Assembly (NCBI GenBank): GCA_019415945.1
Contig: DXYF01000037.1
Coordinates: 1-18,142 of the forward strand
Origin: Clostridiales bacterium
GTDB taxonomy: Bacteria > Bacillota > Clostridia > Oscillospirales > Acutalibacteraceae
Length of the DNA: 18,142 nt
Direction: 5' to 3'
The position numbers and the translations under genes are program-made. Below, one piece after another: positions 8,294-15,434 of this stretch. Below the pieces are notes generated by a model that was given only the letters and a program-made list of their open reading frames with translations, was not told the DNA's origin and made no database searches. Numbering within the stretch: position 1 is the first letter of the stretch; every line of letters begins with the position of its first letter.

Positions 8294-8344
8294 CTGATAT
8301 TAGCTGATACTATCTGATAAATCTTGAAAATGTACTATTATCAG
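8294..8344. repeat. CTGATA direct repeats in 10-bp phase
   Basis: CTGATA starts at 8294, 8304 and 8314, exactly one helical turn apart, and TATCAG (the inverted motif) lies at 8339-8344. This resembles clustered excisionase or integrase arm sites in attP regions. The assignment is inference. Confidence 0.65.
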
Positions 8345-8393
8345 AAAAAAATAAATCAGTAATTAAGTAGAATGTATGTTCTATGTATATGTG

Positions 8394-8422
8394 ATTATAA
8401 CATATCTTTTTATCTATTACAA
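8394..8422 (-). promoter_or_regulatory. Putative promoter for the integrase
   Basis: On the minus strand TTGTAA (8417-8422) and TATAAT (8394-8399) are 17 bp apart. The transcript would have a leader of about 180 nt crossing both repeat clusters. No better promoter was seen nearer the start codon. The rest of the 8209-8523 gap holds only the repeats and the tRNA terminator. Confidence 0.55.
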
Positions 8423-8477
8423 GAGTCGTTATATTATTTATTATAATGGCTTAAAAACGGCTTGTCTATGCGATTTT

Positions 8478-8518
8478 TAAAAGAAAAAGCACCCTAATCT
8501 ACTAAAAATTAAGGTGCT
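8478..8518 (-). terminator. Intrinsic terminator of tRNA-Cys
   Basis: On the minus strand AGCACCTTAAT pairs with ATTAGGGTGCT (one G-U pair, 9-nt loop) and is followed by TTTTTCTTTT. It begins 6 bp after the tRNA CCA. Confidence 0.8.
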
Positions 8519-8523
8519 ATATT

Positions 8524-8598
8524 TGGAGGCGACTGGCGGATTTGAACCGCCGAATCAGGCTTTTGCAGAGCCGTGCCTTACCACTTGGCTAAGTCGCC
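8524..8598 (-). tRNA. tRNA-Cys (anticodon GCA)
   Basis: The minus strand reads GGCGACT, D arm AGCCAAGTGGTAAGGC, anticodon loop CTGCAAA with GCA, T arm GGCGGTTCAAATCCGCC, AGTCGCC, U73 and an encoded CCA. The acceptor stem has seven perfect pairs, and U73 is the usual cysteine discriminator. The 75-nt gene appears intact and functional. It lies between a remnant of another tRNA-Cys and the integrase region, so it may be the host gene kept or restored at the att site, or a copy carried in by the phage. Confidence 0.96.
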
Positions 8599-8617
8599 GA
8601 ATAATATTAATTTTTTG

Positions 8618-8664
8618 ACAATAAGGTTTTGCAGACTCGTGCCTTACCGCTTGGCTATGTCGCC
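8618..8664 (-). pseudogene. 5'-half remnant of a second tRNA-Cys
   Basis: The minus strand from 8664 reads GGCGACATAGCCAAGCGGTA and continues through a GCA anticodon loop (TCTGCAAAACC) before similarity ends near TTATT. The T arm and 3' acceptor side are missing. It differs from the intact tRNA-Cys at several positions, including the anticodon stem, so it is not simply a fresh duplicate of the same gene. It sits directly behind the tRNA promoter, so it is transcribed ahead of the intact copy. Confidence 0.85.
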
Positions 8665-8704
8665 GTAACACATACAGTTAAATTAAAAATTCTCAACGAC
8701 AATT

Positions 8705-8733
8705 ATTCTATCATAGTGTCGGTAAATTGTCAA
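8705..8733 (-). promoter_or_regulatory. Promoter of the tRNA-Cys unit
   Basis: On the minus strand a perfect TTGACA (8728-8733) and TAGAAT (8705-8710) are 17 bp apart, about 40 bp before the 5' end of the tRNA remnant. A strong promoter is expected for a tRNA gene. The remaining intergenic sequence to 8950 is AT-rich with nothing else recognised. Confidence 0.8.
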
Positions 8734-8951
8734 GACAATTTTTAAAAAATTTTACACACCTTATCATTTACATCAAAGAATAAATTAAGCAATAATAATA
8801 TTGCGGTACATCTTTTTTATCTTCATATATTGTATTATATGAAGATTTTTAAAAATTGTTACAGAAAATTTTGACAACAGAAATTATATTGTTTTCTTCC
8901 GCTTATAAATTGTTTTTGTAGGATTAACTGTTAATGTAACTATATAAATAC

Positions 8952-8973
8952 AGCGGGCGTAAAAACGCCCGCT
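8952..8973 (-). terminator. Hairpin at the end of the pilus genes
   Basis: AGCGGGCGT (8952-8960) pairs perfectly with ACGCCCGCT (8965-8973) with a 4-nt loop, 55 bp beyond the pilin stop. The T tract after it on the minus strand is poor, so termination is likely but not certain. Confidence 0.6.
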
Positions 8974-9027
8974 TAAAATTACATATATTGTATTTGCAAG
9001 TAATTAAAAAGGTATTACTTCCTTAAA

Positions 9028-10494
9028 TTATTTTGATGTCTTTTTCTTTCTTACAATCACAAAGAGTACGCCTGCACATGCAACAAGAGCTGCACCGCCG
9101 ACTGTAAACATCATTGTGCCCATTCCACCTGTCTGAGGTACTGTAGGGCTGTAGTTTGGAATCGGAGCATTGTTTACAAGAGTAAAGCCCTTAGACTTGT
9201 CAATGCTTACTGTAAATACTGTATCATTGATAGTGTATCCTGCAGGAGCAGATGTTTCTTTTACATAGTAAGTTGAATCTGCATCAAACGCAAATGCTTT
9301 TGTGCTGCCTTCGAGAGCAAAATTAGCTTTGCCGTCAGCTCCTGTTGTAGCAATTACCTTCTTACCGTCAACAGTGAGTTCAGTTGCGGCACTTGCGTCT
9401 GTATATACTGTAAACACAGCACCCTCAAGAGGAGCGTTTGTGTTACCGCCAACCTTTTCTACCTTTACACCGTATGTATATACATTTACAGTAGTACCGG
9501 GTTCGTAGTTCATTCCTGAGCTGTTGCCGTAATAAAGACCGTCGCTGTTGGGCATTGCATTAGCAAACTTAGAAGCTGCTTCTGCGTTAAGATCAGCTGT
9601 ATATGTTACGGTTACAGTTTCTGCACTGTAAAAAGCAGTGCCGTTTAATACTGAATCTGTAAATACAACCGCAAATGTTGCAGTTTTGTCTGAAGTACCG
9701 TCATTGTAGCTGTAATTCTTTTCAACTGTATAGTCTGTACCAAGATTCAATATTGTAGTATCAAGCTTAACCACGATTGAGCTTTCATTGAGAGTAAGTG
9801 CACTGTCCATTGTATCAACAATAGAATAAGTAGTAAGCTTGTTTTCTACAGAACCGGCAGTTGAAGCTGTAAGAGTATATGTAACAGTCTTGTCATTGTC
9901 GCCTACATTAACCTTATCGGCAGACTTTGTAACCTCTACGGGACTTGTTGAAACCTTTGAAGCGAGGTTAACCGACGACTGGTCTGTAGTTGAAACCCAA
10001 GCTCCGTTTGAGTAGTAAGGGAGCGATACCAAAGAGTTGGTAACCTTTGTTACCTTAGCAGGCTTCTTTGTGCAGTAGATGTAGTAAATACCTGCATCGT
10101 TGAGAGAAACTGTTTTGCTTGTTTCACTGCTGCTGAAAGAAATAGTTGCAGCGGCAGTTCCGAATTTTTCGGGAGTCTGTGAATAAATCGAATCACAGGC
10201 ATCGATAATTGCCTTTGATTTATCGCCTGTATTTGCAGCATTAACAGGAATATTGTTAGATTTTAATGAATCTATAAGTGCATATTCACCTGTTGTTTTG
10301 TTGAGATCAGCGATTTTGAAGAAACTAAACTCATAATCACCGATCTTGTCTTCTTCAGACTGTGCGTTTGGTGCACATACATAAGTCGCTGTATACGGGC
10401 CGTCGGGAGCTGCTGCACTTACGGTAAACGGAATCATCATTGCAATGATCATTACAGCAAGAACAGCCGCAAAAAATTTCTTGGTTGTTTTCAT
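9028..10494 (-). CDS. Major pilin, SpaH/EbpB-type, sortase-anchored
   Basis: This 488-residue shaft subunit would be polymerised by pilus sortases and anchored to the wall. Residues 1-27 are a signal peptide (KKFFAAVLAVMIIAMMIPF). The middle holds beta-rich isopeptide-type domains (around 185-340), and residues about 345-435 form a Cna_B/SpaA domain with the E-box YYVKETSAPAGY. The sorting signal VPQTGG at 452-457 is followed by a membrane segment and RKKKTSK. The classical YPKN pilin motif is not seen, so the linking lysine is uncertain. The ribosome site GAAGGAGA precedes ATG. It lies 61 bp after the adhesin gene with no terminator between, so both are probably cotranscribed. Confidence 0.92.
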   Translation of the reverse strand: MKTTKKFFAAVLAVMIIAMMIPFTVSAAAPDGPYTATYVCAPNAQSEEDKIGDYEFSFFKIADLNKTTGEYALIDSLKSNNIPVNAANTGDKSKAIIDACDSIYSQTPEKFGTAAATISFSSSETSKTVSLNDAGIYYIYCTKKPAKVTKVTNSLVSLPYYSNGAWVSTTDQSSVNLASKVSTSPVEVTKSADKVNVGDNDKTVTYTLTASTAGSVENKLTTYSIVDTMDSALTLNESSIVVKLDTTILNLGTDYTVEKNYSYNDGTSDKTATFAVVFTDSVLNGTAFYSAETVTVTYTADLNAEAASKFANAMPNSDGLYYGNSSGMNYEPGTTVNVYTYGVKVEKVGGNTNAPLEGAVFTVYTDASAATELTVDGKKVIATTGADGKANFALEGSTKAFAFDADSTYYVKETSAPAGYTINDTVFTVSIDKSKGFTLVNNAPIPNYSPTVPQTGGMGTMMFTVGGAALVACAGVLFVIVRKKKTSK

Positions 10495-10555
10495 TTGTTT
10501 TTCTCCTTCATTGATTAATATATGTAATTTATTATAACCTAACGGTTAAACTGAT

Positions 10556-13500
10556 TTAACGGCGATACCTATATTTTGATTTTCGCCTTTTGCTCTTGAT
10601 TCTTTCACTGAGCATATATCCTGAAAATGTAACAATGCCGAGTCCGATAATTCCCAAACCTTTCAGAATAAACATATCCATTCCCGAACCGCTTGTTTTC
10701 GGAGCAACAATCGGGAAATTGTCAACATCATATTTTAAATTGTAAACAGGCTTACCGTCCTTGCCGAGAACATAGCTATATTTTACGCCATCACTTATAA
10801 AGTCGTAAACATCGCTGTTCTGGTCTTCATTTGCCTGTGCAAAGGGAATTGTAAAGTAATGCTTCTCGCTGTTTATGTTGTACCCGTCTTTTGAGGTTGT
10901 TTCAACAAAGCAGTACCACTGACGCTCAGAAGTATCGTTATTGTCCTGATTTACAAAAATATCAAGATTTTCAAAGGTTGCCTTACCGTTTTGGTCAACG
11001 GTCTTTGTCTCAACAAGATTGCTTTCAGAGATTTCTCCGCCGTTTGAATCTGACTTATAAAGACTGAACTGAACAGAATCGTTAATTATCTGACCGTCGC
11101 CGTCTTTCTTTGTTATTTCAAGAGAACCCTTGTGGTAGTTGTTAAATACTACATCGTCAGACTGTATCTCATTTATCTCGCTTACTGCATCTGCCTCAGT
11201 CGAGTAATACTTCGCCTGTGCAGTAATCGGTGCGGTACTCCTGTCAACAGTCACAACAACATAATACACTGATGAATCATAGGTGTATGTGCCGTCGGAC
11301 AGATTTGCAGTCTCTGCTATTTTGTAGTAGAATTTTTCAACAGGCGACTGAAGCGTTGACGGATCAATGTAGTTATACACAAGTGCGTCAAATACAATAT
11401 CTTTACCGGCGTTTGTTTTTGTCTGAATAACATCTCCGTCATCAAGACTGTTTCCGTTCAGCGTTAGATTTGTCAATGTAAATTCAAATGTATTTACATC
11501 GGGAGTCACGCCGTCGAGCAACTTTTGGGCGTTCAATACAACGGACGCCGCCGACTTGTCAATTTTTGTGTTTGTAAATGTAATGTTCTCTGTCGCAGGT
11601 CCGTTTCCGATTGTGCCGTTAATTGTTCGGCTTGACGGCTGCGTTGTATAGTCGCTGTTTTCCGCTTCTGTAACACGATACTTTGCACCTACGGGAATGT
11701 TCTTAAATTCAGCCGTCTGACCGCCCTTAAGCTTGAAACTTCCGTTTGATGCCGTGTACTGCACCCCGCCGATTTCGTAAACAAGCGGATAACTTACATA
11801 GTTATCGGAACCGTCAAGCGACAAAGCTATTGAGAAATCAAAATCAACATCGTTTATAGCAGTTCCGTCACTGTCCAGAGCTACTTTTGAAACACTCAAG
11901 TCGTTTACCTGCGGTGTGTTTACAAAATCAACTCTGTAATTTGCCGCATGATTCTCGTTTACCTCATTTTTAAAGAGGAAGTTTGCACTTGTGCCGGATG
12001 CGTTGTTTACTTTTACTATGTTGTTTTGCACATCCGTAACGGTATAACTTGATGTGTATTTAAAGACATTTCCCGATGTATCCTCGGAAACCGTAATATA
12101 ATCGCCCGACTCCGTTATGTTGGTAAAAGACGCCGTGTCACCGTCTTTCATATTGTAAGAACCTGCAGAATCGGATGTTTTTGTTGTTTCGGTTGAATTT
12201 TTGTCTGTGTGCGTGTATTCTTTACCCGAAAGAGGAATGTTTGTATTGTTTGATTTTCCGTTCGAAGAATTTGTAAACTTGAAGTCGTCAGTCTGTGATA
12301 CAGCCGACTTTATGCCGTCGTTCACATTTGCGGTATTAACCGTCTTTGTTGTTGTAAGATAATTATCAACGGGACTGAATGAAAACTCAATTCTTAAGTT
12401 AGATTCAATAAGACCCCGTTCCATATAAAACATCTTGAGTGTATGAACGGTATTCCCTGTGCTTCCTTCCATTACCTCTGCAAGTGTATATTCATCTGAT
12501 GCACTTGTTACGGATTTTGTGTTAATTCCCGTGGTATATGTTGTAGTGTTATCCTTAAAGTTGAGAGTGCACGACGCATCTTTATGGTCGCCGCCGAGGT
12601 CAACTACAAGTTTATCGTCGATAAAAATCCAAATATCATCATCACCTGTGAATGTAAATTCTACAGGATCAGATGTACCTTCAACACATCCGTCTGTCGG
12701 AACGGTAAAGTCAACGGTAAGAGCCATACCAAAACCGTAGTTAAGATCATTTCTTACATCTCCGCCGGTATGTGAACCTGTGTTATTATTAAACGGGAAA
12801 AATCCATAGCCGCTGCTTCCCGAATTAAACCACTGCTTACCGTCAAGAATCGCAGTTGAAGCATTAGATCCACCGTAAACCATTGTAAGCGAATCACCCG
12901 AGACGCCGTTCAAATTATTATTGCTTGAACCTCTGTTTGAGTTTGACAAATAAATTCCGTTTACAGGAGAAGAATGAGTTGTTTCCACACTCGACTGATA
13001 GCTGTACTTTTTGCTTGTACTGTCATATACAAACGGAAGAACAGTATTGACCTTGCGTCCGAGCATGGTACTTGTGCCCGAATACTGTTGACTTAAAAAG
13101 CTGTCGCTGAAAAACGGTGCCGCAACAGTGCCGGAATTGTTATTCTGCACGAGCTGAAGACTTCCGTCTGCACCAAGTTGATTTGAAACTATGCCCTGAT
13201 ACGAATACGCCCAGCTGCTCGGATCTGCACAGCTTGCAAGCCAAGCTGTATCGTTAATATCAACTTCGGTTTCACAGTCATACCAAACTGCTTTGGAGTT
13301 ATTGGGTGCCGCATTATAATTATAAAGCGAACCCTTGTTGTAGTTATACTCGTCTTGTCTTGAAATTTCCGTTGCGGAACCTGTATTAAAGTTTCCGAAG
13401 TACAGCGGATTTTTTACATTGTTGGAGCTGTAATAGTCGCTCAAAATGCTGTTATATGTTGAAAACGGATACCATGTCGCACTGTTACCCGCAGTCTTTA

Positions 13501-14062
13501 CATTACCCCAAATCCCGCTTTGAAGCTCTTGGTCATCAAGATAATCATAAAGTGAACATGACGCCGCAAAACTTACATCATCAAACGATGAGTCTGTTTG
13601 TGCATCGTACTCATATGTACCGCTCTTTGTTTCAGGGGATGAAGAGTAATCCGACCAGCTGCCGTTCTTAAATATCTTACCTGAACCGGACGGTAATTCA
13701 AGGTCAGCTGTTTTTTGGCTGTCGCTTCCACCGTTGAAAATTATCATATCTGCTGAAGTTGAAACGGAAATCTTATAAACATTTCCACTCACGCAGGTCA
13801 TCTGTTGTCCCGGAAAATCGCCTAAATATTTTGTCCCTGTCATAGAATCCCATGCATATGCCTTTACGGTACTCCAGTTTGATGAGTTTTCATAGTACAA
13901 TTCAATGGCGCTGTCAGCACTTACGGAAAATCCGCTGACTACACTGACCGAAATAATTATTGAAAAAGCAAGCACAAGCGACAGACTTTTCCTCACCGCA
14001 GTTACGCACCTTTTTAAAGCTCTATGCACTTGCTCCAACTTCCTTTCCGTTTGAAACATCAT
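10556..14062 (-). CDS. Large pilus tip/ancillary adhesin with CBM26-like starch-binding and fibro-slime domains
   Basis: This 1168-residue surface protein probably caps or decorates the pilus. After an unusually long N-terminus the signal core is SLSLVLAFSIIISVSVV, with likely cleavage near FSVSA-DS (49). Residues about 53-139 resemble a CBM26 starch-binding module (ELYYENSSNWSTVKAYAW, LGDFPGQQM, MIIFNGG). A fibro-slime/PA14-like domain extends to about 565, with TGDDDIWIFIDDKLVVDLGG near 472 and TLKMFYMERG near 543. Isopeptide-type domains start near 567, 717 (DLSVSKV), 840 (FctA-like, VVLNAQKLLDG) and 979 (SLEITKKDG). The sorting signal is the variant APKTSG at 1120-1125, followed by a membrane segment and a very basic tail. 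The ATG at 14062 has no clear ribosome site; GTG at codon 12 is an alternative. Binding of starch is inferred from the domain only. Confidence 0.85.
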   Translation of the reverse strand: MMFQTERKLEQVHRALKRCVTAVRKSLSLVLAFSIIISVSVVSGFSVSADSAIELYYENSSNWSTVKAYAWDSMTGTKYLGDFPGQQMTCVSGNVYKISVSTSADMIIFNGGSDSQKTADLELPSGSGKIFKNGSWSDYSSSPETKSGTYEYDAQTDSSFDDVSFAASCSLYDYLDDQELQSGIWGNVKTAGNSATWYPFSTYNSILSDYYSSNNVKNPLYFGNFNTGSATEISRQDEYNYNKGSLYNYNAAPNNSKAVWYDCETEVDINDTAWLASCADPSSWAYSYQGIVSNQLGADGSLQLVQNNNSGTVAAPFFSDSFLSQQYSGTSTMLGRKVNTVLPFVYDSTSKKYSYQSSVETTHSSPVNGIYLSNSNRGSSNNNLNGVSGDSLTMVYGGSNASTAILDGKQWFNSGSSGYGFFPFNNNTGSHTGGDVRNDLNYGFGMALTVDFTVPTDGCVEGTSDPVEFTFTGDDDIWIFIDDKLVVDLGGDHKDASCTLNFKDNTTTYTTGINTKSVTSASDEYTLAEVMEGSTGNTVHTLKMFYMERGLIESNLRIEFSFSPVDNYLTTTKTVNTANVNDGIKSAVSQTDDFKFTNSSNGKSNNTNIPLSGKEYTHTDKNSTETTKTSDSAGSYNMKDGDTASFTNITESGDYITVSEDTSGNVFKYTSSYTVTDVQNNIVKVNNASGTSANFLFKNEVNENHAANYRVDFVNTPQVNDLSVSKVALDSDGTAINDVDFDFSIALSLDGSDNYVSYPLVYEIGGVQYTASNGSFKLKGGQTAEFKNIPVGAKYRVTEAENSDYTTQPSSRTINGTIGNGPATENITFTNTKIDKSAASVVLNAQKLLDGVTPDVNTFEFTLTNLTLNGNSLDDGDVIQTKTNAGKDIVFDALVYNYIDPSTLQSPVEKFYYKIAETANLSDGTYTYDSSVYYVVVTVDRSTAPITAQAKYYSTEADAVSEINEIQSDDVVFNNYHKGSLEITKKDGDGQIINDSVQFSLYKSDSNGGEISESNLVETKTVDQNGKATFENLDIFVNQDNNDTSERQWYCFVETTSKDGYNINSEKHYFTIPFAQANEDQNSDVYDFISDGVKYSYVLGKDGKPVYNLKYDVDNFPIVAPKTSGSGMDMFILKGLGIIGLGIVTFSGYMLSERIKSKRRKSKYRYRR

Positions 14063-14081
14063 TAATCAAAACAACTGTCAT
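14022..14081 (-). CDS. Possible 19-codon leader ORF overlapping the adhesin start
   Basis: The only good ribosome site upstream of the adhesin (GGGAGA, 7 nt spacing) drives an ATG at 14081 that is out of frame with the adhesin. This frame encodes MTVVLINDVSNGKEVGASA and stops at 14022, 40 bp inside the adhesin gene. It could be a leader peptide coupling translation, or a sign of a frameshift or sequencing error near the adhesin start. The peptide has no recognisable similarity. Confidence 0.35.
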   Translation of the reverse strand: MTVVLINDVSNGKEVGASA

Positions 14082-14637
14082 TTGTTTCTCTCCCTTATAT
14101 TTTGAGATTTTCAATAACAAATTAAATGCCGATATTATCAATTTAAGGTATCAGGTTAATTTGAAAAATTATATTGTGATATATTATATAATAAATTTTT
14201 GCTTTTTAAAATACGCAATATTACCAAATCTCGGAAAACATTTAAATTATTTTTATCACATTTTTATCCAAATTTTGCTTTAAATAACACAATATATTTT
14301 CTTTTGAATAAATTTAACAATTAAATACTAACACCAGTAAATAAAATAAACTATTTTGCTAATTCTATTTGCAAAACTTATTATTTAAAACAATTATTAT
14401 ATCTCTTATCAATAATATATATTATATTGCTTTGCAATAAACATTATTGATTATACTCAATACCTCGCATATTAAGCCTTACATGCTTACTAAAATCCCT
14501 AAATAATAATGAATTTTTTCAAAAACACCATAAATTATCAGAATACCATAATTTGATATTTCTCTGAATCTTTAAAATAATCTGCAATTCAGAAACAACG
14601 CAAAACACTTGTTTTAACGGGGAAAATATATTACCTT
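14063..14637. other. AT-rich intergenic region between adhesin and sortase genes
   Basis: This 575-bp stretch separates the sortase pair from the structural pilus genes, all on the minus strand. It is extremely AT-rich and contains several TATAAT-like hexamers on the minus strand (for example 14168-14173 and 14183-14188), but none with a convincing -35. No real gene was seen. It presumably carries the promoter for the adhesin-pilin pair. A nested inverted repeat lies at 14408-14451. Confidence 0.6.
14408..14451. repeat. Nested inverted repeats in the sortase-adhesin gap
   Basis: ATCAATAAT (14408-14416) is inverted at 14443-14451 (ATTATTGAT). Inside it TATTGC (14425-14430) is inverted at 14434-14439 with a 3-nt loop. 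It could be an operator or RNA hairpin; it has no T run for termination. Confidence 0.5.
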
Positions 14638-15432
14638 TTACTCCGTGCGTTCGCAGATAACATAATATCTGTCAAAATCGCCGCTGTTATTTGAAATACA
14701 GGTAATCATGGTGAGCAAATCTTTTCCATCTTTTATAAAAATATCCTGTGATTCGTCAGGTTTACAAACCTTTGTCTGAGAAACTCTGTAGGTAAGAGTC
14801 TGCCAATAATTGTGCAGTGTTACTTCATCACCTATCTTAAGATTTCTCAGATTATCGAAAAAAATCCTGCCGATATAGCCCGTATGACCGGCAAGCACGG
14901 TATTTGTATTTTCTCCGCCGACGGGAAGCGAAGTATATGTCATATGTGCAGCTCCGTAACTCATATTCTCACTGTTTGCACCCAGATAAATCGGCAGTTT
15001 CATATCAATCGACGGTGCTGAAACATATCCGTAAATTCCGTCGTTTATTCCGTAACTGCTTAACTCAAGCGACGGTTCTGTATAGTAATTATTATTGATA
15101 ACATGAGAGCTTTGATTGTTTTTTAGATTCTCATTATATTCAAGGCTGTCCTTGTAAAGTCTGTCAAGATCGGCTTTGAACAGTACAGGGGTATCTGATT
15201 TTCGATTTCCGTTTTCATCCAGCAGGTAACCTTCATCGTCAATCATTCCGTCTTTTAAAGCGTCATCAAATGTAATGTCATCAACAATATTATCTAATCT
15301 TTCATTAAACTTTTCCGTTTCTGAATTTGCAATTATATTTCCGATATAATTTGACACAATCGGGAATATAAATAAACCTACTCCGACAATGAGCATAATA
15401 ACAGCAACACCTGTGAGTATTTTTCTCCACAA
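14638..15432 (-). CDS. Class C-like pilus sortase (second), without C-terminal membrane segment
   Basis: This 264-residue membrane-bound transpeptidase should join sorting signals to pilin lysines or the wall. It has an N-terminal membrane anchor (residues 6-28). The catalytic set is complete: His183 in LAGHTGY, Cys245 in LLTMITCIS, and Arg255 in FDRYYVICER. Unlike its neighbour it ends straight after the barrel, with no C-terminal membrane helix, and no DPF/DPW lid motif is obvious. Instead an acidic segment (about 55-95) and an Asn-rich stretch near 105-120 precede the barrel. The start is TTG at 15432, 2 bp after the other sortase's stop, so translation is probably coupled. It may specialise in the adhesin or in wall anchoring, which is inference. 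Confidence 0.9.
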   Translation of the reverse strand: MWRKILTGVAVIMLIVGVGLFIFPIVSNYIGNIIANSETEKFNERLDNIVDDITFDDALKDGMIDDEGYLLDENGNRKSDTPVLFKADLDRLYKDSLEYNENLKNNQSSHVINNNYYTEPSLELSSYGINDGIYGYVSAPSIDMKLPIYLGANSENMSYGAAHMTYTSLPVGGENTNTVLAGHTGYIGRIFFDNLRNLKIGDEVTLHNYWQTLTYRVSQTKVCKPDESQDIFIKDGKDLLTMITCISNNSGDFDRYYVICERTE

Positions 15433-15434
15433 AT

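Larger units (their letters stand above)
1..8523. mobile_element. Right end of an integrated tailed prophage (partial)
   Basis: Tail fibre, collagen-like tail protein, holin, amidase and a convergent tyrosine integrase lie together in the order usual for Firmicute temperate phages. The left part, with head, tail and replication genes, is outside the window. The right boundary is inferred: the integrase points away from a tRNA-Cys gene at 8524-8598, and short repeats resembling attP arm sites lie between them. The exact att core cannot be fixed because the other end is not visible; the true edge could lie anywhere from about 8345 to 8625. Confidence 0.85.

Noticed and set aside
1..8523. DGR reverse transcriptase or template repeat inside the window
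   Set aside because: No coding region resembles a reverse transcriptase and I found no second copy of the variable segment. The DGR idea therefore rests only on the target region.
8209..8523. CRISPR-like array in the repeat cluster upstream of int
   Set aside because: The repeats are only 6 and 11 bp with fixed 0-4 bp gaps and no unique spacers.
12459..12775. Plus-strand open frames within the adhesin gene
   Set aside because: They are antisense shadows with no ribosome site and no recognisable protein features; the minus-strand frame has clear domains across the same bases.
10556..14062. Reading the 1168-residue adhesin as a secreted amylase because of the CBM26-like part
   Set aside because: No glycoside hydrolase catalytic domain is present. 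The rest is fibro-slime and isopeptide-type domains with a wall sorting signal.
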